Part shown: positions 1 to 7,959 of the stretch, piece after piece
Position numbering within the stretch: position 1 is the stretch's first letter
How the letters are laid out: each line of letters starts with the position of its first letter
Assembly: GCF_040529335.1 (NCBI RefSeq)
Contig: NZ_CP159534.1
Location: 2,170,001-2,234,000, forward strand
Source of the DNA: Streptomyces sp. HUAS MG91
GTDB lineage: Bacteria > Actinomycetota > Actinomycetes > Streptomycetales > Streptomycetaceae
DNA length: 64,000 nt
Direction: 5' to 3'
Program-made: the position numbers and the translations under genes
The notes under the pieces: generated by a model
Told to the model about the DNA's origin: nothing
What the model saw: only the letters and a program-made list of their open reading frames with translations
Databases searched by the model: none

Positions 1-1129
1 CGGCGGACTGCGGGGTGATGGCCTCCAGCGCGCTCTGCACGCCGGAGCCGAGGTTGTGCGGGATCTTGGCGAGGATGTTGGGCGGCAGCGCGCCGACGCA
101 GAAGTCCGCCTCGACCGTTCTGGTGCGTCCGCCCTGCGTGTAGGTGACGACGACCCGGTCGCCCTTGTCGGTGATCCTGCTGACGGCCGCCCCGGTGTGC
201 ACCCTGCGCGCGCCGATGGCCTTCGTGAGCGCCTTCGGTATCCGGTCCATGCCGCCCACGGGCTGGAACATGAGCATCGCCTGGTCGAAGCCGAACTCGA
301 AGGAGAAGTACCGGCCGACGCCGCTCGCGAACACCTCGGACGCGGACGGTACGTCACCGAGGAGCACCCCGGGCGTCCCGGTGGCCGCGGGCACGGTCGT
401 GTAGCCGCGCCGCTCGCCGCCGTCGTAGGTCAGCTTGTCGCCCAGCTCGCCGAAGTCGGCCAGGAAGTCGACGAGCCGTTCCTGGTCGGTGGCGGTCAGC
501 TCCTTGTCGAGCGCCCCCTTGTTGGTCGCCTTCGCGAGCAGTTCGGAGAGGTAGCCGTACACGTCGGCCTTGGCGGTGCGGTAGCGCACGGGCTTCGTCA
601 TGCCGGCCGACTCGTTGAAGAGGTAGGCGTCGGCGTTGGTGTTGGTGAACACCTCGATGGGGACGCCGAGTTCACGGCAGTAGTCGAGGGTGACCATCCA
701 CTGCGGGAGCCGCGCGGGCCCGGCGTTCATGTACTGCCCGTCGCTGAAGCGCGCGGTCTGCTTGTTGCCGTACAGGTCTACGGTCGTGTCGCCGCCCCGC
801 ACCGTGAAGTTGCGGCCGCCGGTGCGGTCCCTGGCCTCCAGGACCGTACAGTCGTAGCCCGCCTTGCCCAGCTCGTAGGCGGTGGCGAGACCGGCGATGC
901 CGCCTCCGACGATCACCACCTTCGCGGCGCCCCGCCCACTGAGCGAGAAGTCCCCGGGGCGCGGTGCGCGATAAGGGAGTTCACGCTGTGCGGCCTGCGC
1001 CGTGGGAGCGAGCCCGAGGGCGCCCATGGTGGCGAACATGGCCCCCGCCCCACCGGTGAGCCCGACATTACGCAGAAACTCCCGCCGACTGTTTCCCGTG
1101 CCCGCCGTCTGCCGCTGTGCTGCCGTCAT
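1..1129 (-). CDS. Secreted flavin-dependent amine oxidase (5' part, truncated by window)
   Basis: About 376 N-terminal residues are present and the rest lies beyond the window edge. The start is an ATG preceded by GGGAG. The N-terminus carries a twin-arginine motif (SRREFLRN) and a hydrophobic stretch ending in AQA, so export through TAT is likely. From about residue 50 a Rossmann FAD-binding motif GGGIAG is followed by an acidic residue (VLEARDR) and the GG doublet typical of the monoamine oxidase/L-amino acid oxidase family. The expected reaction is oxidative deamination of an amine or amino acid with H2O2 release, outside the cell; the substrate cannot be read from the sequence. It is separated from rpsA by a terminator, so it is probably its own unit. 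Confidence 0.85.
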   Translation of the reverse strand, partial: MTAAQRQTAGTGNSRREFLRNVGLTGGAGAMFATMGALGLAPTAQAAQRELPYRAPRPGDFSLSGRGAAKVVIVGGGIAGLATAYELGKAGYDCTVLEARDRTGGRNFTVRGGDTTVDLYGNKQTARFSDGQYMNAGPARLPQWMVTLDYCRELGVPIEVFTNTNADAYLFNESAGMTKPVRYRTAKADVYGYLSELLAKATNKGALDKELTATDQERLVDFLADFGELGDKLTYDGGERRGYTTVPAATGTPGVLLGDVPSASEVFASGVGRYFSFEFGFDQAMLMFQPVGGMDRIPKALTKAIGARRVHTGAAVSRITDKGDRVVVTYTQGGRTRTVEADFCVGALPPNILAKIPHNLGSGVQSALEAITPQSA

Positions 1130-1281
1130 GTGCAGGGCTCCCTCAGATCCGAGTGATCTTGCGTGACTCGGGGATCCTGGCAATGCCCTGTTACGGCACA
1201 CGGACAACTGTTGTATCGGCCAAGTTTCTGGCGCCCTGTCAGGGGCGCGAGCAACCACGACGGCGCGGCACGAAAAAGAAC

Positions 1282-1315
1282 GGCGGGCCGCACCCCCGAA
1301 GGGGTACGGCCCGCC
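1282..1315 (-). terminator. rpsA transcription terminator hairpin
   Basis: A 15-bp stem with one mismatch and a CGAA tetraloop (GGCGGGCCG...CGGCCCGCC) sits 35 bp beyond the rpsA stop codon in the direction of rpsA transcription. There is no long T-run, as is usual in Streptomyces. Confidence 0.8.
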
Positions 1316-1349
1316 GAACAACTACCTAGCGGAACCCGAAGGGCTCAGC

Positions 1350-2855
1350 TCAGCTCTGACCACCGGCCAGCTTCTCGCGAAGGGCGGCAAGCGCCTCGTC
1401 CGAAGCAAGCGCACCGGAGTTGTCGTCCGACTCCGAGGAGTACGAACCGCCGCCACCGGAGGCAGCCGGGGCCGCGCCGGCGCCGGCGACGGCACCCTCG
1501 GCCTCGGCCTGGGCGTCGGCCTCGCGGGACTTGATGACCTGAGCCTGGTGCTGCTCGAAGCGCTGCTGCGCCTCGGCGTACTGGGTCTCCCAGGCCTCGC
1601 GCTGGGTCTCGAAGCCCTCGAGCCAGTCGTTGGTCTCGGGGTCGAAGCCCTCGGGGTAGATGTAGTTGCCCTGGTCGTCGTAGGACGCGGCCATGCCGTA
1701 CAGGGTCGGGTCGAACTCGACGGCCGACGGGTCGGCGCCGAAGGCCTCGTTGGCCTGCTTCAGCGAGAGGCTGATGCGGCGGCGCTCGAGGTCGATGTCG
1801 ATGACCTTGACGAAGATCTCGTCGTTGACCTGGACGACCTGCTCCGGGATCTCCACGTGGCGCTCGGCCAGCTCGGAGATGTGGACCAGACCCTCGATGC
1901 CCTCGTCCACGCGGACGAACGCACCGAACGGAACCAGCTTCGTGACCTTACCCGGGACGACCTGGCCGATCTGGTGGGTACGGGCGAACTGCTGCCACGG
2001 GTCCTCCTGCGTCGCCTTCAGCGACAGGGAGACACGCTCGCGGTCCATGTCGACGTCGAGGACCTCGACGGTGACTTCCTGGCCGACCTCGACAACCTCG
2101 GACGGGTGGTCGATGTGCTTCCAGGAGAGCTCGGAGACGTGGACGAGACCGTCGACGCCACCCAGGTCCACGAAGGCACCGAAGTTGACGATCGAGGAGA
2201 CGACGCCGGAGCGGACCTGACCCTTCTGGAGGGTGGTGAGGAACGTCTGGCGCACCTCGGACTGGGTCTGCTCGAGCCAGGCACGGCGGGACAGGACCAC
2301 GTTGTTGCGGTTCTTGTCCAGCTCGATGATCTTCGCCTCGAGCTCCTTGCCCACGTAAGGCTGGAGGTCGCGCACGCGGCGCATCTCGACGAGGGAGGCC
2401 GGCAGGAAGCCACGGAGGCCGATGTCGAGGATGAGACCACCCTTGACGACCTCGATGACGGTACCGGTGACGATGCCGTCCTCTTCCTTGATCTTCTCGA
2501 TCGTGCCCCAGGCACGCTCGTACTGAGCGCGCTTCTTGGACAGGATGAGACGGCCTTCCTTGTCCTCCTTCTGGAGAACCAGGGCCTCGATCTCGTCGCC
2601 GACCGCCACGACCTCGTTCGGGTCGACGTCGTGCTTGATCGAGAGCTCGCGGCTCGGGATGACACCTTCGGTCTTGTAACCGATGTCGAGGAGAACCTCG
2701 TCCCGGTCAACCTTGACGATGACGCCGTCGACGATGTCGCCATCGTTGAAGTACTTGATCGTCTCGTCGATGGCGGCGAGGAAAGCTTCCTCGTTACCGA
2801 TGTCGTTGACCGCAACCTGCGGGGTGGTGGCGGTGGTCTCGGTGCTGCTCGTCAT
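1350..2855 (-). CDS. rpsA: 30S ribosomal protein S1
   Basis: The product is 501 residues, normal for actinobacterial S1, and binds mRNA on the 30S subunit during initiation. Four S1 (OB-fold) repeats are visible between about residues 35 and 365; the third and fourth begin GQVRSGVVSSIVNFGAFVDLG and GQVVPGKVTKLVPFGAFVRVD. A low-complexity acidic, Ala/Gly/Ser-rich tail follows. I chose the ATG giving MTSSTETTATTP because GGAG lies 9 nt upstream; an upstream in-frame GTG would add about 22 unlikely residues. It has its own promoter and a long leader of about 190 nt, the place where S1 autoregulation or stringent control would act (inference). Confidence 0.97.
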   Translation of the reverse strand: MTSSTETTATTPQVAVNDIGNEEAFLAAIDETIKYFNDGDIVDGVIVKVDRDEVLLDIGYKTEGVIPSRELSIKHDVDPNEVVAVGDEIEALVLQKEDKEGRLILSKKRAQYERAWGTIEKIKEEDGIVTGTVIEVVKGGLILDIGLRGFLPASLVEMRRVRDLQPYVGKELEAKIIELDKNRNNVVLSRRAWLEQTQSEVRQTFLTTLQKGQVRSGVVSSIVNFGAFVDLGGVDGLVHVSELSWKHIDHPSEVVEVGQEVTVEVLDVDMDRERVSLSLKATQEDPWQQFARTHQIGQVVPGKVTKLVPFGAFVRVDEGIEGLVHISELAERHVEIPEQVVQVNDEIFVKVIDIDLERRRISLSLKQANEAFGADPSAVEFDPTLYGMAASYDDQGNYIYPEGFDPETNDWLEGFETQREAWETQYAEAQQRFEQHQAQVIKSREADAQAEAEGAVAGAGAAPAASGGGGSYSSESDDNSGALASDEALAALREKLAGGQS

Positions 2856-3054
2856 GTGGGAAAGGGCTCCGGCGGACATTGAAAGTCGGTGGGTACTGCT
2901 ACGCCGGGACCTGTTTCGCACCGAAGAAGCCGGACAGCCTAGGAAGCGCCGAATCCCGATCTTCCGGGAGGCGCCTCGACAACCGAGGGGACATACGACA
3001 GATGCGAGCGCAGCCTGCTATGTCTGAGGAACGCAGGCCCGCAGCGCAACTTGT

Positions 3055-3083
3055 AGCATACGGGGGCAGCCGGACACGGTCAA
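3055..3083 (-). promoter_or_regulatory. Probable housekeeping-sigma promoter of rpsA
   Basis: Read on the minus strand there is TTGACC, exactly 17 nt, then TATGCT, a near-consensus -35/-10 pair for the principal Streptomyces sigma factor (HrdB). A start near 3048 would give rpsA a leader of roughly 190 nt. No transcript data are available here. Confidence 0.7.
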
Positions 3084-3191
3084 TGCGCGAAGGCGCACAC
3101 CCGGGGCGGATCGCCGCATAACCGGCACACATCGCGTCCCACGAGGCCATGAGGTCCGCAGTGCCCGCAGATTAGTACCAGGGAGCCGATC

Positions 3192-4064
3192 ATCCAAGAG
3201 TCTGGACCAATTGAAGCGTACGACCCGTCGTCCTCCCCGAACACGGTCGACGAGGACTCCACGGCCACCCGGCGTGACGCGGACACCACGGAGAGCGCGC
3301 GGGCCAACCGCGGCTGGTGGGACCGGAACGCGGACGAGTACCAGATCGAGCACGGCACGTTCCTCGGCGACGACCGTTTCGTCTGGGGCCCCGAGGGGCT
3401 CGACGAGGTGGAGGCCGAGCTGCTCGGCCCGCCCGAGGACCTGGCCGGCAAGGACGTCCTGGAGATCGGAGCGGGTGCGGCCCAGTGCTCGCGCTGGCTG
3501 GCCGCGCAGGGCGCCCGGCCCGTCGCCCTGGACCTCTCGCACCGCCAGCTCCAGCACGCGCAGCGCATCCAGGACGGGTCCGCGATCCGGGTGCCGCTGG
3601 TGGAGGCGGACGCGGGCGTGCTCCCGTTCCGGGACGGCTCCTTCGACCTGGCCTGCTCCGCGTACGGCGCGCTCCCCTTCATCGCGGACCAGGTGCGGGT
3701 GCTGCGCGAGGTGCACCGGGTGCTGCGGCCGGGCGGCCGCTTCGTCTTCTCCGTCACGCACCCGATCCGCTGGGCGTTCCCCGACGAGCCGGGCCCCGAG
3801 GGCCTGACCGTCTCGGCCTCCTACTTCGACCGCACCCCTTATGTGGAGCAGGACGACGAGGGGCGGGCGGTGTACGTCGAGCACCACCGCACGATCGGGG
3901 ACCGGGTCCGCGACGTGGTGGCCGGCGGCTTCCGCCTGGTGGACCTGGTCGAGCCGGAGTGGCCCGCGTGGAACACGCAGGAGTGGGGCGGCTGGTCGCC
4001 GCTGCGCGGCAATCTGATCCCGGGCTCCGCGATCCTCGTCTGCGAGCGGGACGACCGGGCCTAG
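3192..4064 (+). CDS. Class I SAM-dependent methyltransferase (non-canonical start)
   Basis: Motif I (DVLEIGAGAAQCSRWLA, near residues 88-104) binds S-adenosylmethionine; the following ALDLS acidic strand end and the DLACSAYGALPF motif are typical of the Methyltransf_11 fold. The methyl acceptor is unknown. The frame is open back to a stop at 3150, and the stretch before the first GTG (3408), including RANRGWWDRNADEY, looks like genuine protein, so 3408 is too late. No ATG, GTG, TTG or CTG exists in frame before 3408. An AGGGAG at 3180-3185 lies 6 nt before an ATC codon at 3192, which I take as the start (about 290 residues); ATT at 3210 is the other option. It is divergent from rpsA. Confidence 0.8.
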   Translation: MQESGPIEAYDPSSSPNTVDEDSTATRRDADTTESARANRGWWDRNADEYQIEHGTFLGDDRFVWGPEGLDEVEAELLGPPEDLAGKDVLEIGAGAAQCSRWLAAQGARPVALDLSHRQLQHAQRIQDGSAIRVPLVEADAGVLPFRDGSFDLACSAYGALPFIADQVRVLREVHRVLRPGGRFVFSVTHPIRWAFPDEPGPEGLTVSASYFDRTPYVEQDDEGRAVYVEHHRTIGDRVRDVVAGGFRLVDLVEPEWPAWNTQEWGGWSPLRGNLIPGSAILVCERDDRA

Positions 4065-4098
4065 GACCTCTCGTACGAGCGTGCTGGAGACTGGCTGC

Positions 4099-6621
4099 GT
4101 GATCCGCAGTGATGCCCTCTCCGCCCTGCCCGTCCGGTCCGCCGTGCCCGCGCTGCGGCGCGCGCTCGACGGGTCCGGGGCCGCCGTGCTCGTCGCGCCG
4201 CCCGGCACCGGCAAGACCACGCTCGTACCCCTGGTCCTCGCGGGCCTGCTCGACGAGGGCGCCCCGGTCCGCCGGGTCGTGGTGGCCGAGCCGCGGCGGA
4301 TCGCGGCGCGGGCGGCGGCCCGGCGGATGGCGTGGCTGCTGGGCGAGCGGGTCGGGGAGCGGGTCGGTTACACGGTGCGCGGCGAGCGGACCGTCGGCCC
4401 CGGCACCTGTGTCGAGGTCGTCACCACCGGCGTGCTGCTCCAGCGGCTCCAGCGCGACCAGGAGCTGTCCGGCGTCGACGTGGTGATGCTCGACGAGGTG
4501 CACGAGCGGCATCTCGACGCGGACACCGTGGCCGCCTTCCTGTGGGACGTGCGCCAGGCGCTGCGGCCGGAGCTCGAACTGGTCGCGGCGTCGGCGACCA
4601 CGGACGCGCAGGGCTGGGCGCGGCTGCTCGGGGACGCGCCGGTCGTCGAGGCCGAGGGGGTCACGCACCCGGTGGAGGTGGTGTGGGCGCCACCGGCCGC
4701 GCCGGTGCGGCCGCCGCACGGGATGCGGGTGGATCCGGCGCTGCTGACACACGTGGCGTCGGTGGTGCGGCGCGCGCTGGCCGAACGGCCGGGCGACGTG
4801 CTGTGTTTCCTGCCGGGCGTCGGCGAGATCGCGCGGGTGGCCGGACAACTGGGGAGTCCCGGCGGGGACAGCGCCGACATCGAAGTGCTCCAGGTGCACG
4901 GGCGGGCACCCGCCGCCGTGCAGGACGCGGTGCTCTCGGCGGGCGCGCGGCGCCGGGTGGTGCTGGCCACGGCCGTCGCGGAGTCGTCGCTGACGGTGCC
5001 GGGGGTGCGGGTCGTCGTGGACGCCGGTCTGGCCCGCGAGCCCCGCGTCGACCACGCGCGCGGGCTGAGCGCCCTGACGACCGTACGGGCGTCTCGCGCG
5101 GCCGGGACGCAGCGCGCGGGCCGCGCCGGACGCGAGGCGCCCGGGGTGGTGTACCGGTGCTGGGCGGAGGCGGAGGACGGGCGGCTGCCGCGGTTCCCCT
5201 CGCCCGAGATCAAGGTGGCGGACCTGACGGCGTTCGCGCTCCAAGTGGCGTGCTGGGGCGATCCGGAGGCGTCCGGTCTGGCGCTGCTCGACGCGCCGCC
5301 CGGCGGGGCGATGGCGGCGGCGCGCGAGGTGCTGGTGGCGGTCGGGGCGGTCGCGGCCGGTTCGGGGCGGGTGACGGAGCGCGGGCAGCGGCTCGCGCGT
5401 CTCGGGCTGCATCCGCGGCTCGGGCGCGCGCTGGTCGACGCGGCGCCGGTGGTGTCCGCGCGGCGGGCCGCCGAGGTCGTCGCCCTGCTGAGCGAGGAGC
5501 CGCCGCGCGGTTACGGGGACGATCTCGGGCAGGCCCTGCGGCTCGCCCGGCGCGGGGGCGACGCGTATGCCGGGCGGTGGGCCGCGGAGGTGCGGCGGCT
5601 CTCCCGGGTCGCGTCCGAGGGGCCCGGCGGGAGCGGTGCCGCCCTGTCCGACGAGCGCGCCGCCGGGATCGTCGCCGCCCTGGCGTTCCCGGAGCGGGTG
5701 GCGCGGCGCTCGGGCGGGTCGTATCTGATGGCGTCGGGCACCCGGGCCGACGTCGGGGACGGGTCCGCGCTGCGGGACGCCGCGTGGCTGGCCGTCGCCG
5801 TGGCCGACCGGCCCGTCGGCGCCGGGCACGCGCGCGTGCGGCTCGGGGCCGTGGTCGACGAGGAGACCGCCCGGTGGGCCGCCGCACAGCTGGCGTCGGA
5901 GGGCGACGAAGTCGTCTGGTCGGACGGCGAGTTGGTGGCCCGGCACGTCATCCGGCTCGGGGCGGTCGAGCTGACGGTGCGACCGCTGCGGGACCCGTCC
6001 CCCGCCCTCGTACGGGAGGGGCTGCTGGAGGGGCTGCGACGGGAGGGGCTCGGGCTGCTGCGCTGGGGGCGGGAGGCGGACGCGCTGCGGCAGCGGCTGG
6101 CCTTCCTGCGGCGGCACGTCGGTGAGCCGTGGCCGGACGTGAGCGACGAGGCCCTTTACGCGCGCGTGGACGACTGGCTGGAGCCGGAGCTGGGGCGGGC
6201 CCGGCGGCGCGCGGATCTGGCCCGGATCGACGCCGGGGCGGCGCTGCGGCGGCTGCTGCCGTGGGCGGGCGGGGACGCGGCGCGCTTCGACGAGCTGGCC
6301 CCGGAGCGGATCACGGTGCCGAGCGGGTCGTCGGTGCGGGTGGACTACGCCGATCCCGAACAGCCGGTGCTGGCGGTGAAGTTGCAGGAGATGTTCGGGC
6401 TCCAGGAGACGCCGGCCGTGGCGGGGGTGCCGGTCCTCGTCCACCTGCTCTCCCCCGCCGGGCGGCCCGCCGCCGTCACCGCCGACCTGGCCTCGTTCTG
6501 GCGGGACGGCTACCGGTCGGTGCGGGCCGATCTGCGCGGCCGGTACCCGAAGCACCCGTGGCCGGAGGACCCGGCGACGGCGGAGCCGACCCGGCACACG
6601 AACGCGCGGCTCAGACGCTGA
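4099..6621 (+). CDS. hrpB: ATP-dependent RNA helicase HrpB
   Basis: This is an 840-residue DEAH-family superfamily 2 helicase. Motifs seen in order are Walker A APPGTGKTT (about residues 33-41), the Walker B/DEAH variant LDEVHERH (near 130), SATTD (motif III), ATAVAESSLTVPGV, and motif VI GTQRAGRAGR. The long C-terminal part matches the HrpB-specific region. HrpB proteins are implicated in RNA metabolism, but the substrate in Streptomyces is unknown. GTG at 4099 is preferred because GGAG lies 10 nt upstream; the GTG at 4081 has no ribosome site. The last 11 bp overlap the convergent gene that follows. Confidence 0.92.
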   Translation: MIRSDALSALPVRSAVPALRRALDGSGAAVLVAPPGTGKTTLVPLVLAGLLDEGAPVRRVVVAEPRRIAARAAARRMAWLLGERVGERVGYTVRGERTVGPGTCVEVVTTGVLLQRLQRDQELSGVDVVMLDEVHERHLDADTVAAFLWDVRQALRPELELVAASATTDAQGWARLLGDAPVVEAEGVTHPVEVVWAPPAAPVRPPHGMRVDPALLTHVASVVRRALAERPGDVLCFLPGVGEIARVAGQLGSPGGDSADIEVLQVHGRAPAAVQDAVLSAGARRRVVLATAVAESSLTVPGVRVVVDAGLAREPRVDHARGLSALTTVRASRAAGTQRAGRAGREAPGVVYRCWAEAEDGRLPRFPSPEIKVADLTAFALQVACWGDPEASGLALLDAPPGGAMAAAREVLVAVGAVAAGSGRVTERGQRLARLGLHPRLGRALVDAAPVVSARRAAEVVALLSEEPPRGYGDDLGQALRLARRGGDAYAGRWAAEVRRLSRVASEGPGGSGAALSDERAAGIVAALAFPERVARRSGGSYLMASGTRADVGDGSALRDAAWLAVAVADRPVGAGHARVRLGAVVDEETARWAAAQLASEGDEVVWSDGELVARHVIRLGAVELTVRPLRDPSPALVREGLLEGLRREGLGLLRWGREADALRQRLAFLRRHVGEPWPDVSDEALYARVDDWLEPELGRARRRADLARIDAGAALRRLLPWAGGDAARFDELAPERITVPSGSSVRVDYADPEQPVLAVKLQEMFGLQETPAVAGVPVLVHLLSPAGRPAAVTADLASFWRDGYRSVRADLRGRYPKHPWPEDPATAEPTRHTNARLRR

Positions 6622-7606
6622 CCGGCTCCGGCTCGGCCGGTGCGTGCGGTTCGGGCTCGCCGGGACGGCGGCCGCGGGCCTCCAGCCACAGGGCCAGGGC
6701 GAGCAGCAGGACGCCGAGGATCAGGAAGCCCCAGGGGAGGTAGGAGGTGAGGAGCAGGACCAGGGTGCGCTGGGACTTGACCAGGTCGACGGTGTCCTTG
6801 ATGTAGTCCTCGCGCATCTTCACGTCGCCGGCGAACGCGGTGACCTTCTTGCCGTCGCCGCCGAGCAGGGTGCCGCCGCGCATCTCCTCCTTGTGCTTCT
6901 CCTCGCCGTAGACGGGGGCGCCGGTGGTGGGGTCGACCAGGAAGGTGCGTACGGTCGTGTACCACATCTCGGTGCCGGTCTTGGCGACGGATTCGGCCGT
7001 GATGCCCTTGACCGGCATCTTCTTGGGGAAGGGCACCTTGGTCCAGGGGATGGTCTGCTCGAAGCGGTAGACGGTGACGCCGCGGAAGTCCTCGGTGTCC
7101 TTGTAGTGGATGGGGCGGGTGATGCGGGCGCGGGCGTCGAAGTACTCGTAGTCCCGCTTCTCGGTCAGGAACGGCCACTTGAACTCGATGCCCTCGCGCG
7201 TGACCGGGTCGCCGTCGACGGATTCGCCGGTCGCGTGCACGGGTTCCTGGCTGTGCGCGTCGAAGATGTAGCGCTCGGGGATCTGGGAGACGAACTTGCC
7301 GTCGGGGCCCACGATGTAGCTGAGGCCGTCCCAGACGACGACGTCCCGCCCGGCGCTCTTCTCGATCTTGTCGGACGCCTCGACGTTGCCCTTGAGGGTC
7401 TGCACGACGGTGAGCTTGGGGACCTTCTTGGCCTGCATGGTGCCGTAGTCGACGAGGGTGGCGTTCTTCGCCTCCAGGACCATCGTCTGGTACTGGTTCG
7501 CCGGGATCTTCGCCAGCCGGGGGAACGCGTACCAGCGCATCAGCGGGGACATCGCCGTGAAGAACACGGCGAAGGCGAGCAGGATCAGGCTTGCCTTGCG
7601 GCGCAT
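6611..7606 (-). CDS. DUF3068 (PorA-family) membrane protein
   Basis: A 331-residue protein with an N-terminal membrane helix (about residues 5-25, ASLILLAFAVFFTAM), a large extracytoplasmic domain and a C-terminal helix (about 290-315, LLTSYLPWGFLILGVLLLALALWL) followed by a basic cytoplasmic tail. This two-anchor layout and the phrase YAFPRLAKIP are characteristic of the DUF3068/PorA family of high-G+C actinobacteria; a biochemical role in Streptomyces is not established. The ATG is chosen for AGGAGGG 8 nt upstream. The stop codon region overlaps the end of hrpB. Confidence 0.85.
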   Translation of the reverse strand: MRRKASLILLAFAVFFTAMSPLMRWYAFPRLAKIPANQYQTMVLEAKNATLVDYGTMQAKKVPKLTVVQTLKGNVEASDKIEKSAGRDVVVWDGLSYIVGPDGKFVSQIPERYIFDAHSQEPVHATGESVDGDPVTREGIEFKWPFLTEKRDYEYFDARARITRPIHYKDTEDFRGVTVYRFEQTIPWTKVPFPKKMPVKGITAESVAKTGTEMWYTTVRTFLVDPTTGAPVYGEEKHKEEMRGGTLLGGDGKKVTAFAGDVKMREDYIKDTVDLVKSQRTLVLLLTSYLPWGFLILGVLLLALALWLEARGRRPGEPEPHAPAEPEPVSV

Positions 7607-7654
7607 CTCGGCGGCCCTCCTCAACTACGGGTTCGGGGAAAGGGGTTCAGCGGG

Positions 7655-7789
7655 TCACGGGTGTTCGGGGACGGTGGTGAGCAGGGGTTTCGGGGACGTC
7701 CTGCCCGTCGGGGCGCCGACCGCCGAGATGGTGAGGACGAGGGCGAGGGCCACGGCAAGACCGATCGCCGCCGCGATGAGGGCACGCAT
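7655..7789 (-). CDS. Small SPW_0924-family membrane peptide
   Basis: A 44-residue protein starting MRALIAAAIGLAVALALVLT: one membrane helix, then a short Pro/Thr-rich tail ending VPEHP. GGGAGG lies 6 nt before the ATG. I recognise it as the small conserved Streptomyces family called SPW_0924, of unknown function. It lies just upstream of the DUF3068 gene, same strand, about 50 bp apart, so the two are probably co-transcribed. Confidence 0.75.
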   Translation of the reverse strand: MRALIAAAIGLAVALALVLTISAVGAPTGRTSPKPLLTTVPEHP

Positions 7790-7904
7790 GTCCGGCCTCC
7801 CGAGCCTGGATCTGATGGGCCGTCAGGGCCTTGGGTCGGTGCACCGTAGCAATGCCGGGGAGAGATGAGAACACGTTCGACGCGACCTGGCTCCGCACAC
7901 GCGC

Positions 7905-7935
7905 GAGCCCCCGGCCGTTCGTCGGCCGGGGGCTC
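7905..7935 (-). terminator. Terminator of the transglycosylase gene
   Basis: A perfect 13-bp stem (GAGCCCCCGGCCG / CGGCCGGGGGCTC) with a TTCGT loop, 25 bp past the stop codon of the minus-strand transglycosylase gene. Confidence 0.8.
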
Positions 7936-7959
7936 GAAGTGCGCGCTGCGCGCGGGAGG

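Noticed and set aside
3754..6597. 947-residue minus-strand open frame opposite hrpB
   Set aside because: Pro/Arg-rich mirror of hrpB; hrpB has all helicase motifs.
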